This document shows positions 21,241 to 31,977 of a DNA stretch of 64,000 bases, in pieces. The position numbers and the translations under genes were made by a program. Where the stretch lies: assembly GCA_030770425.1 (NCBI GenBank), contig JASJFT010000136.1:1-64000 (forward strand), written 5' to 3'. The notes under the pieces were generated by a model. It saw only the letters and a list, made by a program, of their open reading frames with translations, ran no database searches and was not told where the DNA came from. Origin of the DNA: Darksidea phi (Eukaryota > Ascomycota > Dothideomycetes > Pleosporales > Lentitheciaceae). The number at the start of each line of letters is the position of its first letter. Position 1 is the stretch's first letter.

Positions 21241-22470
21241 ATGCCTTTCACTACTGAGCTGACGCGGGCGCTCGGGATTCGAGGTAGGTACCGACCAGCT
21301 TCCAATCTGGAGCACGATGCTAACGGTGATGCATAGTACCCGTTGTTCAAGGCGGCATGCAATGGGTAGGCTACGCTGAGCTTGCCAGCGCCGTCAGCAA
21401 TGCCGGCGGTCTAGGAATAGTGCGTCTCCCATTTGCGACACCTCCACCCGCACAGCTAACAATGCCTACAGTTAACGGCCCTCACCCAACCCACGCCCGA
21501 AGACCTCCGCAAAGAGATCCGGAGATGCCGAACCATGACGAAAAACCCTTTCGGTGTAAATCTTACCCTACTCCCCGCCCTCGTTCCCCCGGACTACGGC
21601 GCATACGCACAAGTCATCATCGACGAAGGCATAAAGATCGTAGAGACGGCGGGCAACAGCCCTGGACCTGTGATCAAGCAGCTGAAGGCTGTCGGTACAA
21701 CCATCTTGCACAAGTGCACCTCGATCCGACATGCCCAGTCCGCTGTCAAGCTTGGTGTAGACTTCCTGTCGATTGATGGCTTTGAGTGCGCAGGACACGT
21801 TGGCGAGTCAGATATTACAAACTTCATTCTGCTCAGCAGAGCGAGGCAGTCGCTCGGCGTACCATTCATTGCGTCGGGCGGCTTCGCGGATGGTCAGGGT
21901 CTGGCTGCTGCGCTTGCCCTAGGCGCTTGTGGCATCAATATGGGAACGCGATTTATGTGCACCGTGGAAGCACCCATCCATAACAATATCAAGCAGGCTA
22001 TCGTCGACGCCCAAGAAACAGACACAGAGCTTGTGCTCCGCCGGTGGAGGAATACATCGCGCTTGTTCGCTAATAAGGTGGCTAAACAGGCAGTCAAGGT
22101 CGAGAAGGAGAGCACGACGGGCAAGTTCGAGGAGATTGCCGAATACGTAAGTGGAAAGCGAGGAAGGCAGGTATTTTTGAATGGCGACAAGGACTTCGGG
22201 GTAAGTGATGCCGACCCACACCTCGTAATACTATCATCTAACAGAAAACAGGTTTGGACCGCTGGTCAGGTCATCGGGCTCATCCACGACATTCCCACGT
22301 GCGCCGATCTCCTAACGCGCATCGAGCGCGAGGCTGTCGAGACCATGAAAAAGACACAGAGTCTCTTCATCGACGAGGGTCAGAAGGCTGTTAGCGCGAC
22401 CGGTACTGTGGACAAAACTTCGAACAACCCAGGCGCAGAAATCTGGGGTGTTGGGAAGAGTAAGCTCTAG
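21241..22470 (+). CDS. Nitronate monooxygenase (2-nitropropane dioxygenase family)
   Basis: Four exons, 21241-21283, 21337-21419, 21472-22200 and 22252-22470, give 357 residues, the usual length. The FMN-binding TIM barrel is shown by VVQGGMQWVG near residue 16, NPFGVNL, the catalytic-histidine segment ECAGHVGESD, and the phosphate-binding stretch ASGGFADGQG through GINMGTRFM. The enzyme oxidises alkyl nitronates (such as propionate 3-nitronate) to aldehydes or ketones and nitrite, so it detoxifies them. No targeting signal is visible. The third intron (22201-22251, 51 nt, GTAAGT...ACAG) is a multiple of three without a stop, so its retention would add 17 residues in frame; family alignment (GDKDFG joined to VWTAGQ) shows it is spliced out in the canonical form. 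Confidence 0.9.
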
Positions 22471-22944
22471 ATCTTAGAATAAGTATACTACCTTTTCTGT
22501 CTATGATTTCCCTCGTACTATGATTTGGGTGGGTTCATGTTTGCCGCTCACTTCGAGGTCTCTTCGAAAACCAATTTTTTCCCGTCTTCAACCTTACCAG
22601 CAAAGGAATTCGCGCGTATCTACGTCACCTTCGACGTGCGATTCGCCCTCAAGGTCGTTGCGGCAGAGGTGAAATCCTGACTTACAGTTCTCAAACCCGA
22701 TGTTGCCCAGTCCATATCCACAGCTCCAGGGCCCTATATCCCGCTGTCAACCAGACTTCATCACTGGCTGTTGACGAAGACGATCCAAGTATGCAATCCG
22801 CATTCGCACATCTACCAAGCTACAAAATGCTCTTTTCCTTATAAATCTCGCCCTTAGTCGCCATTTCTCTTTTCCCCTGGCAACCACTTTCGTCTCATTA
22901 GACTACGGACCCTGAGCTTTCAAACTCTTTATAACTACTTCAAT
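22471..22944. other. Intergenic spacer
   Basis: It is the 3' flank of the nitronate monooxygenase gene and promoter of the next gene. A pyrimidine-rich leader lies just before the ATG at 22945. Nothing else is seen. Confidence 0.5.
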
Positions 22945-23520
22945 ATGCGAAAATCCATCCTCCCGACCTACCGCTCCCACTGCGTCACCTCCGCCAGCCC
23001 CCAGCAGCGCTCAGCCGGCGTGCGTGCCTGCTGCGCTGTGGTCCTCATCCTCGTGGTGGCCCTTGCTAGCGTGGCTGGTGCCACCGGGGCTTTTACTATG
23101 TCCAACCCCACGACGGCCGATGGAAAGCCGTCGGAGGGTAATGGTGCGGGCAATTTCTCGCCGGCGTCTGCGCCTCAGCCGACGATTGCCCAGATGCCAC
23201 TGCGGAAGCGGGATAAGCTCTGTTCAAGGAATGGCTGCGTGGAGGTCATTACTCGCCGGCCCGCCATCCCAGATATCCCCCTCGTTGCCCCGGAGCCGTC
23301 CGTTGTGCAAGATGCTGAAGGTAATCCGGACGAGCCGTACCACGTGCGGCGTCAACTTAACGTCCCGGATTCCGACGACGTTGATCTCGATATAAATGAT
23401 GACGGCATGCCTGATCAGCCCATTACCTGGACAAGCTACCCTCTAGAGCTTTCACCCGGTACTCTACCCGAAGACAAGACCCTGGATGTGCTCGACGAGG
23501 ACTGCGACACGGACGGATAA
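22945..23520 (+). CDS. Small secreted or membrane-anchored protein with a calcium-loop-like motif
   Basis: An intronless 191-residue frame. Residues about 27-50 are a single hydrophobic span (VVLILVVALASVAGATGA) that reads as a long signal peptide or signal anchor. The rest is Pro- and Asp-rich, acidic and probably disordered. Two dibasic sites (LRKRDKLC near 93 and VRRQLN near 140) are candidate Kex2 sites. The segment VDLDINDDGMPD near residue 150 matches the D-x-D-x-N/D-D-G-x-x-D loop of EF-hand or thrombospondin-type-3 calcium sites. There are few cysteines outside the N-terminus. No family is recognised; an effector-like or wall role is speculation. Confidence 0.65.
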   Translation: MRKSILPTYRSHCVTSASPQQRSAGVRACCAVVLILVVALASVAGATGAFTMSNPTTADGKPSEGNGAGNFSPASAPQPTIAQMPLRKRDKLCSRNGCVEVITRRPAIPDIPLVAPEPSVVQDAEGNPDEPYHVRRQLNVPDSDDVDLDINDDGMPDQPITWTSYPLELSPGTLPEDKTLDVLDEDCDTDG

Positions 23521-23852
23521 GTGTGCTTGAGATTGTGATGAAGATTAAGAAGGCTTGAAGGTGGAGTAGGCATGATCAGTGAGGCGGATCATTGGAGCTT
23601 GAAGGTTGGGCTAGGACGGCAGTCAACGGCGTCTAAGATTGACCTTGTAGTCTGTCGGGGCGGCGGCCATATTGTACCTTGCTGCAGCGATGGGGATTAA
23701 GATCACGGACACGCTCGCTTGTTCGCTAAGAATCATATGTGAATTTGTAATATGGTGTCTTTTGATGACAATGCCTTGCTCTGTTCTGTTGTGAAGAAAT
23801 GGTAACTTCAAGCAACGACCTCTTTATAAGTCTAACCTATCCGTGTCTTTCA
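23521..23852. other. Spacer between convergent genes
   Basis: The facing 3' ends of the plus-strand small secreted protein gene and the minus-strand PEBP-like gene. No other feature is seen. Confidence 0.5.
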
Positions 23853-24632
23853 TTACACCGTAACAAGCGCCAGCCCACCCAGCAATCCCGCAAGACCCAA
23901 AGACATATCAACACGCCCTGCCGCACCCTCGAAGGGTTGCAATGTATTCCGCGCGATGCCCCCGCTGGATGTCGCAGTGCCACTCGCGCTTGCTCCTGCC
24001 ATCCCATCTACCGTAAAGAAGTTTGCTGCTAACGGCGCACCCAAACCATTCTGCTGCCCAAAACTCACAATGTCAAATCCAATTCTTGACTGCGTGTCTG
24101 CAAAATCGCTGGCTTGAACTTGCAGATCAGCTGGTTGGGCAAAGAGAAGCTCCACGTAACGGTGGGGCGTTGAGTCAGTCGCAGGTGGGCCGGGAGGGAG
24201 GTACGGGGCTGGACCATTGTCGGTGGATGTTAGGAGGACAGTGTTGTTGCTGAGGCGTTGTTGGGTGGGCTTGAGGCCGGTGTTCATGGCATGCAGAAGG
24301 ACGCGGCGGGTTGCGTTGCCTTGCGCCGGTGGCACGTCCAGGTCGAGCATGACGAAGACGTAGGTTTCAGATGAGCTTAGAGCGGAGCTTGACATGGCGA
24401 TTTGAGGTTGTGACATTGTTGCTGTTTATGTCAGTAAGTATTAAGGACGGGTGTGATGGTGGTTAGGAGAACGCATACTTTGTTTGCTCAATAGTTCACC
24501 AGGAGTTTTGACAGCCGTGGAGTTGAACATGACGCCCAATTTGGTATTAACGGAGGGCGTGAACCCTTCAGGTGTTTGCGCCCGCGCAACACCGATCAAA
24601 GCGGCAATGAGAACAGAAGATGGAATGTACAT
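23853..24632 (-). CDS. GPI-anchored PEBP-like protein
   Basis: Two exons, 24632-24479 and 24421-23853, joined across a 57-nt intron (GTATGC...ACAG), give 240 residues. The ATG at 24632 begins a clear signal peptide (YIPSSVLIAALIGVARA). The mature part has the PEBP-type strand YVFVMLDLDVPPAQGN, followed by HAMNTGLK and, near residue 170, TQSRIGFDIVSFGQQ. The C-terminus has a small-residue Ser/Gly stretch and a hydrophobic end (MSLGLAGLLGGLALVTV) typical of a GPI-anchor signal. Secreted fungal PEBP-like proteins are widespread but mostly of unknown function; a ligand-binding role at the cell surface is inferred from the fold. The canonical His of the ligand pocket is not obvious. Confidence 0.8.
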
Positions 24633-25973
24633 GATGTGTGTATTGTTGGAGAAGAAAATCAAATAGAATGTACAGTTGTGAAAAATAGAAAGCAGGTACT
24701 AGGTAGTGAGTCCTCGCAGAGGTGCTGTCTTTCTTGAAGCTCCACAGGCTGTATATAAAGCCTTATGGAGAACACACGCGTCGCCGAAGCATAGCGGACA
24801 CACCCGCTGCACGCCTTGTCGCATGCATTTTGCATATTGCATTCTCTGCCAAGTCAAAATGGATCGTTGAGGTTGAAACGCGCAGTGCGGGAGATGAATT
24901 CTCCGGCGGGCATCTTTCATAATGCCGGTAGTGGTGCCGAGACCATCTCTATTTGGCAAAATCATGTCGGACATCCGCAGCGAATGGATGAAATTCTCAT
25001 ATCGGTGGGCGCTTTGCCCGGATGGTACGACTAGTATAGCTGCGACGCGATGGAAACTTCCGTGTTATGAGCTAGAAGGATGACGAAGGGAAGCGTAAAT
25101 TTGAAGCGCGGATTACTGAAATGAAACATTTGCATACGTGTGATACGCCTGGGGTAAATGAGGCTCTTGAGTGTGATCGACGATCATGGGTGGCTCGCTG
25201 GAGCAAAGCGGCACTTGCGACGATTGCCTGTGCGCCTAACTCCAAACTCCAGAGACGTTTTGGAAATCTTGGTATGACAGCGATATGTGGGCCGATTTAG
25301 AGCTAGCAAATAAGTCTGTATTTAGGAAACGGTTGGCAGGCTGGTGGGGGAACGCGATCATCCCCTCCGGTTTGATAAAGCCACGAATGCGTAATCTATT
25401 CGTCCTCTAAGCAAAACAACGCACAGTAGCCGTTCAGTCGTGCAGCCCTGGGAAAGACCTTGCTATTCTATTGTCTACGAGACTTTGTCGAAGCGATTCG
25501 TGCAAAGATGGACCTCAGTCACGCAAGGCTCTTGTCAAAGATCTCAATTACTAGGGGATGTTTAGGATATGGTTGGGTAGTAGCGGACAATGATGCAGTA
25601 TCGTATATCTACCGACTCTGGGAGAGATGACGGGGACCGGGTAGGTCAGGGAGCGGGCGCGCATGTGACTTGGCGTTTTGGCCTGTGCGTCCCGCCGCGC
25701 TAAAGTTCAACACCTTGCCTCGCCTACGCTTCAATGTTCTATCACCATTTTGTATAATCAATTTGTTAGTGCGATATATCTTGACGCTCGAGATATACTC
25801 GAGCAAGTCGGTCTCAAGGGATCCGACTTTGCTCTCAGCCCACAAGATCGCCGGCAAGTCCAAACAAGATCCCAAAATTGGCTAGCCTCCACGCTACCCT
25901 CTCCGTCCGTAGTCGGTTCTATTCCGGACTTCTATGTGGCAGCGCGACACGCCTTCTCGAAATCGTCATCGTC
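24633..25973. other. Gene-free region
   Basis: Promoter of the PEBP-like gene on the left and of the exonuclease gene on the right. A stop-free stretch runs from about 25678 to 26010 in another frame, but it has no motif. No repeat or RNA gene was recognised. Confidence 0.4.
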
Positions 25974-27941
25974 ATGGGCGAACGAGCTGCTCCAAGCCAA
26001 GATGAGGTGAATGATGGAGTGAACGATGGCATCTCGTGGCCACTTCCTTACCAAATACAAACACCGAAAAGTCAAGCACGGCCACGATGGTGGTGTCACA
26101 GTCTCTACCGCGGCCCAAAGAATACGCCCGTCCAAGTGCTGTACAGCAAGGATAAAGCCCAATCGGAAATCCTGGCAAAGATGTTTCTCAATGAACCTAT
26201 CGTCGGGTTCGACATGGAGTGGCCCTGGAATTCGGAAAAGCATCGTCGTCTACAAGAGAAGATTGGATTGATTCAGGTCGCTTCTGAGGATAAGATTGCC
26301 CTCTTCCATATCGGCCTGCATCCTGGCGAGACTACCGAGGATATTATCGCGCCATCTCTCAAAAAGCTCATCGAGAGCCCCACAATCGCCAAGACAGGCG
26401 TCAATATTCTCTATGCTGACTTCGCAAGATTGAAGAAATACTTTGGGTTGCAGCCACAGGGAGCTCTTGAGCTCAGTCATCTACACCGCCTCGTCAAGTT
26501 CGGACAAATGCCTGAACTACTTACGACTAAGCTCGTCAAGCTCGCGCACCAAGTTGAAGAGCATCTTGGGCTTCCTTTATCGAAGGGCGAGGTGCGCACT
26601 AGCAACTGGAGCAGACCTCTCAACAAAAAGCAAATCCAATACGCTGCTAGCGACGCTTATGCTGGATTCATGCTGTTTCACTGCATGAATGCCAAACGAG
26701 CCGCCCTGAATCCCATTCCACCTTTGCCTATTCTCGCAGAAAAGTATCCATCAAAGGCGCGGGGTATGGCGAATATCACGGACCTTCGACTCCATCCACT
26801 TGTACAAGGTACCGGGAGCATTACTGCGAAGGACTTCTTCAAGCCTGCGGAAAAGGAAGTTGCTGTAGATACGCAGTTGTATGGTGGCGAAAATCCAGAG
26901 ACGCAACCTGCCACACGGATAAGCACCCAGAAGAGGGGACGAATCAGGGAACTAAAAGTCCCCGGACGCTCTCTGGACCCCATGTCCAAGATACTTTACG
27001 ACCATCTTGCGGTCCGACGCAGAGCTCTTGCTGAAGACCAGAGCCTGCCCCTATACCGTATCGCGACTAATGCCGTACTCGAAAACCTGGCTCGTCGGCG
27101 GCCTAGACAGGACGAGGAACTACTTGAAGTGAAAGGGATTAGCAGGTTCCAGCGGGACAAGTACGGTGCTGAGTGGTTAGAAGTGGTTGCTCATTTTTTG
27201 GCTACGAACGATCAGCATACTGAAGGGATAGGGTTACACACCTCGGTCCGGGGTAATCAATCGAGTCAACCCGTAGCTCCTAACCGGAAGGCCAGACGAA
27301 GAAGATTTGATGAATCTCAGGATTCGTCGGATTCGTCGCCTGCATTCAATACCCCTATTCAACGCGCGCCGCTGCTCCATACAGGCCTTTCTTTTACCTT
27401 GGCGGGAACGCAGCTCGACGACAAAGAGGCAGTGCCTAACGCACCTCCATCTCCTAGCCCCCGTCGATTATCACCTATCCAGCTAGACAACATCTCCCGC
27501 CCGGTCTTAGACGCCACGCCTCTCCTCAAAGGTGCTTCTATCGGTCATAATTCGGAACAAGGTACAGGTGGCTCATACGCATTCGCCGCTCCCCCTTCGA
27601 GGCCACAATCACATCTCAAGCGGAAACGTGAGACTGCGTTGCCCGAGGTCATGCCCGCCTCTCCTGAAATGGTGCCCGCATCTCTCAGTCCCCGATCGAA
27701 AATATTTCGCAGCAAACTTCTAGCGTTCAGCAAGCTAGTAACCAAAAAGCTACCACCAAAGCGTCCGGGTGCGGGGCCGATCGTGTCAGATTCGACACTG
27801 GATCATATTGTCACGATATCACCTCAAACGCGTGAGGCTTTGCATTTGATTCCTGGTATTGAGACATTCGCCCAAGCTTGTAAAGACACAGATATGGATT
27901 TGTTGCGGAACGTCATGAAGTTTGCGCCCGCGAGACTCTGA
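25974..27941 (+). CDS. RNase D-type 3'-5' exonuclease with HRDC domain
   Basis: 655 residues from the first ATG of the open frame (MGERAAPSQ). The DEDD exonuclease domain covers about residues 55-240: exo I is VGFDMEWPW (Asp80, Glu82), exo II is KTGVNILYADFARL, and exo III is IQYAASDAYA with the tyrosine of the DEDDy class. An HRDC domain follows at about 310-400 (LYRIATNAVLENLARR through LLEVKGISRFQRDKYG), the order seen in RNase D and WRN exonuclease relatives. The last ~250 residues are Ser/Pro-rich and disordered with one helical end. It probably trims structured RNA or DNA 3' ends, likely in the nucleus. An upstream second start or extra exon cannot be excluded. Confidence 0.85.
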   Translation: MGERAAPSQDEVNDGVNDGISWPLPYQIQTPKSQARPRWWCHSLYRGPKNTPVQVLYSKDKAQSEILAKMFLNEPIVGFDMEWPWNSEKHRRLQEKIGLIQVASEDKIALFHIGLHPGETTEDIIAPSLKKLIESPTIAKTGVNILYADFARLKKYFGLQPQGALELSHLHRLVKFGQMPELLTTKLVKLAHQVEEHLGLPLSKGEVRTSNWSRPLNKKQIQYAASDAYAGFMLFHCMNAKRAALNPIPPLPILAEKYPSKARGMANITDLRLHPLVQGTGSITAKDFFKPAEKEVAVDTQLYGGENPETQPATRISTQKRGRIRELKVPGRSLDPMSKILYDHLAVRRRALAEDQSLPLYRIATNAVLENLARRRPRQDEELLEVKGISRFQRDKYGAEWLEVVAHFLATNDQHTEGIGLHTSVRGNQSSQPVAPNRKARRRRFDESQDSSDSSPAFNTPIQRAPLLHTGLSFTLAGTQLDDKEAVPNAPPSPSPRRLSPIQLDNISRPVLDATPLLKGASIGHNSEQGTGGSYAFAAPPSRPQSHLKRKRETALPEVMPASPEMVPASLSPRSKIFRSKLLAFSKLVTKKLPPKRPGAGPIVSDSTLDHIVTISPQTREALHLIPGIETFAQACKDTDMDLLRNVMKFAPARL

Positions 27942-29210
27942 GGTGCCTAGAGCATGGACAAGGTTGTTTGCACATCAGCTTGTTATCATCATTCGCTCGT
28001 TTCCAAATATTTACGATGTGCGCCTTGGGCAGACTACAGTTGACGTGTCTCATTGTCTCTCTACTTTCGACGGAGACAAAGACGACGGAAAATCTATGGT
28101 GTAGAGTTGGCGAGAAATCAAGCTTTGGGACAAGCGAAAGGTAGATAAGATACGACGATGACTTCCCAAAAAAAAACTTCAATATACCCACGTGGGACGT
28201 ACGTTTCGATTAGGGGCTGGGCAATAAAGACTGCACTAGCGCTTACTACAATACAAGGCAAAGCCCCATGGCGACCAAGCGAACGAACATGTGAATATCT
28301 CAGCGCCGAAATCGGCCAATTGACTGCCGATAGCTGGCGGACGGCTCTACGAGCAGCAACATGTGTTCTACCGTTTGCGCATAGGCCTAACTTTTCGGAT
28401 GTCAGGAGTCGGCTGAGGAACGTTCGCGGCAGTTTTTGGTACCGTCCTGCGGTTGAGGTGCGCATCCGACGGTTGGCCGGCTCGTGATAACGTTAGTGAT
28501 CCAAGTGTCACGACCTTGTCGTCCTGCTTTTCACTTTGGGGTCAAACAGTCCTGGTTATCCCTCGGTAAGATAAGGAGTCGCCTCTGTACAGCTGTGGAA
28601 TTCAACAGTAGCATCAACCATTGATTCCGAGCGGAGTTGGACTCTGATGACTAAGCGTTGCCCGGTCCGGCCCCCGGATTCCGCAAAGCGAGGATCGGCA
28701 TCCACGTGCGGAAAGGCATTTCGTCGTTACATCCTTAGCACTCGCACGAAACCGCAGGTAATGCCCACACTGCTTGAAGGACTATCACGCTATGCTTCCC
28801 TATGCGACATTTCGCAATAGAGCAGAGTAACGTGTGTAGTCTCGTATGGACTAGAGGCCAGAGGGAGGGGCGGGTAAGGAGACAAAGCAACGCTTGGCAT
28901 CTGGTAAGTGGCGCACCATGTGAATATCACATGAAAGCGCCCATTTCTCTTGCGAATTAGAAGTCCCGCCCCCAGTCCAATCTGCCTATCCACTGCCCTT
29001 CTCACCATCCTGCTGTCTCACTGATCCCACCTTTTACTTACCGCCTACACAAATCTGATATGTATGCGGTCGAGTAGACGTTACTCGCCTCCGTACACGT
29101 TATTTCTCGAGGCTCCGTCATACTGCGAGACTAGGCCGGCAGCCCCACAAACGTCACTGCGACCCGCTTACGGTCAGCCCTGAGAGGTGCCCGTTCGCGA
29201 AGCCACAAAT
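27942..29210. other. Gene-free region
   Basis: 3' flank of the exonuclease gene and promoter of opi1. A 110-codon frame at 28158-28487 has no motif. Nothing else is recognised. Confidence 0.4.
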
Positions 29211-31137
29211 ATGCAACGAGAAAGACCTGCAAATGCGCAGCAGGCACAACCGCCGGCATACGCTCAACATGATCCGCAATCGTTAAATCTCCCGTCGGTA
29301 CCTACACACTCGCTCCCCTCGCTGCGTAGCCTCGACCTGCCCGACGCCCACGCCTCGCGCGCGAGCATCGAGCTTAGTCCCAAAGCTAAATGGGGGGCTC
29401 TACCATCGCCGCTCAACAGCGCGACGTTTCCGAGGGTGCCCGAGGGCGAGGTGGGCAGTCCGATGGAGGTTGATAGGTATAGTGTTGTTAGCGGGGACGA
29501 CAGGAGGAGGGAAATGAGCGTGTTGAGTGTGGACGATCCAGACGTGAGATTAGCCGCTGAGGCGTTAAGTGGGTTGGGGAATCCAGGTCAGTGGGTTTTC
29601 TGTTGGTGTGATACCGTCTAGCGCAGAAGATGATGGATGGTCGGATCGTGTATGTCAGCCTTGCACGTCTGACGGAACAGCATTTCTGGACGAGTTCCTC
29701 TAAAAGGCTGTCAAGACGCGTGATCGGTCGGGAAAGAGTCGCGGTTCTAGCTCTTCCGTGGGACGTGGAAGAACGACGTAGTACGCATTTAGTGGGGCTG
29801 TAATGGTCGCGATACCGCCGTCAAAGCGGGGCAGACTTGAGCATTTCTTGCATTCCCCTCGCCAGCATGCTAATCATATACTTACAGACTTCGCCCGCTC
29901 ACCAACCGCCCGCTCCGTCACCCTCTCCGCCCGCTCTCCCACGGCCGAACCCGAACCCCTCCTTAACCTACTCACCTCCGCCCACCCCTGGCTCGGTGGC
30001 GGCATAAACGGCTCCATATCCGCCTACAACACCACAAAAACCTACTCTCCGCGCTTCGTAAAGTACGGCGCCGAGCTCATAGAACGGAACATTGGTTCGC
30101 CTGTTGTAAATACCGTGTCGAACGTGGGGAGACGCACGGGCGTGGAGAAGAATCTGAGAAGGTATCTAGGGGAGGTACATAGACGGCCTAGTGATCTGGA
30201 GCAAGGCGATGGGGGTGGGAGGAAGAGGATGAGGGTCATGAGTCCGGGAGATGTAGATGCTATGGATGTTGAAGATGGGGTTGAAAGGTCGAGGACGAGA
30301 GGTGGTTCGTTGTCGTCCTATGCGGAGAGTCTACCTGAATATGACGACCACCGGTCTCCAAAGTACGAAGAGACAGCCATCGTAACTATGGACCCCGCAA
30401 CCGGCAACGAAACCTCACAGCAAGAGTCCAACACCTCGCAAGACCGCCGTGTAAACTGGTCAACTCAGCTGATCATGACGACATCCGGACTCGGTGTCGC
30501 GCTTTCAGACGCCTCTCTTAAATCGCTAAGGATCTGCCTTGGTCTCTTGCGCAGTGCAACGAAACACATCGACAACGTCATGCACGCGCTCAAACAAGTC
30601 CTCGAAGAGTATGAACAAGCACTGCGAAACAGTCGCCAAAACGACGAAAGCAACGGCACAGGAAGCGGCATCCCCATGTCTAACTGTGCAGAAACCGGAC
30701 GCGACCAGCAAGTCCGTCTGATAGCCAACCGCATGAAAAATCTCTCAACAGACATATGGCTCACGCTCCAAAAAGTCGTGCAATCCGTCTCGCGCTACAC
30801 TGGTGGTGCTCTACCCCAGAACGCGTCCCAAGTCGTGCGCACACAACTTTTATCTGTGCCTCAGAGGTGGCAACTTGCAAGTCGTACCACGGCTACCGAT
30901 GCTGAGCAGCAGAACGGCGGAGAGGAAGTTAGAGGTGCGAATCGCATGTTGGCATTTGCGAAGGAGGGATTAGATATGATGGGCCAGATTACAACGGTTG
31001 TTGATGGCACGGTACAGAGTGCCGATGCCTGGCTTGCACGTATCGGACGGCGACCTGAACAAGATAACGGAGAGGGGAGTTCTGAGGAGAAGGCCCCGCT
31101 CATGGGCGTCACATTGGATAGGAACGAAAAGCGGTAG
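29211..31137 (+). CDS. opi1: Opi1-type repressor of phospholipid synthesis genes
   Basis: Two exons, 29211-29586 and 29888-31137, give 541 residues; the join (G|AC) makes NPDFARSPTAR. Opi1 hallmarks in order are DPDVRLAAEALSGLG (~115), PEPLLNLLTSAHPWLGGGI (~145), AYNTTKTYSPRFVKYGAE (~170), SLPEYDDHRSPKYEE (~285), and the long helical C-terminal half beginning NWSTQLIMTTSGLGVALSDA (~320). In yeast, Opi1 is held at the ER by phosphatidic acid and Scs2 and enters the nucleus to repress INO1 and other Ino2/Ino4 targets when inositol is ample. The intron of 301 nt is long for this genome but has a proper branch point (TGCTAATC) and acceptor. Confidence 0.88.
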
Positions 31138-31977
31138 GTGTCCCGCATACGTTGACGAGCAGAAAGGATGGTGAGACGTAGCCAAGGTGGAAAGAGGAGT
31201 GAAGTGATGAAAGTTCACAAGCAAGGCGTTTATTTTCCTTTGTCATGCCCAGTCAATGCCCGCTTACCGTATATCCACCCTGCCTTTTTGTTTTCACTAA
31301 CAGCGAGGCGTCGATTTCGAAACAGTCTTGTCGTTTGTCTCGCCTTTTCCACCCTCGATTAGATATGTGGTCTGACTTTTTCTGTACTTTACATGGTGCG
31401 TGTGAGCATATTCAATAAGTTCGCCGGGCGTTATTGTAATGAAAACACTACTTATCAAGATTGGTCCTTCGTTTAAAAAGTTTGGGATTCGAAGGTACCT
31501 CTATCGCATGAGCAACCTGGCGTTGGTACTGCAGTGTCAAGCAAGTACGAAAGGGCAATAAGCCAATACGACTGTACGAGAAAGGACGCCAGGCCTCGCT
31601 GGAGTTGGTAGTAGGTTTCAGCCGCGCCTTGTCTTTTCCCCGCTGATGCTCAGGAATTCTCCTCGATTAGGACCGTTCGCTTGCCCTGGTCATCCTGGCC
31701 AATGAGACACAGCTACCGCATGCATAAACATCCTCAGCTACCTGATGAGTGCGTGGCTGCCTTCGAGATCCTTGTTAAGGCGGTCACGTTCAAATGAGCT
31801 CGACGCATGGCGACCGAATCGGACAGGATTCGTAATTGTCTCCGCGGGGGAGGGTGTGGAGCCCTGAACCCTCAGCCTCTCCTCGACTTGAAAAGACCCG
31901 CTGCCCCTCGAGGCTGAGCCTGACCTAGGCTGTTCATCACAACTTTTTCTACCACTTCATTTAATGCCCCAACCGCG
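31138..31977. other. Intergenic spacer
   Basis: 3' flank of opi1 and promoter of the following membrane protein gene. No gene, RNA or repeat recognised. Confidence 0.45.

Noticed and set aside
22147..22170. GTAAGTGG...GCAG string that looks like a 24-nt intron in the nitronate monooxygenase gene
   Set aside because: Far too short to be spliced, and the residues it encodes (VSGKRGRQ) fit the family alignment.
31470..31500. TTCGAATCC on the minus strand, resembling a tRNA T-loop
   Set aside because: The flanking bases do not pair as a T-stem and no acceptor or anticodon arms can be formed. No tRNA gene was found in the window.
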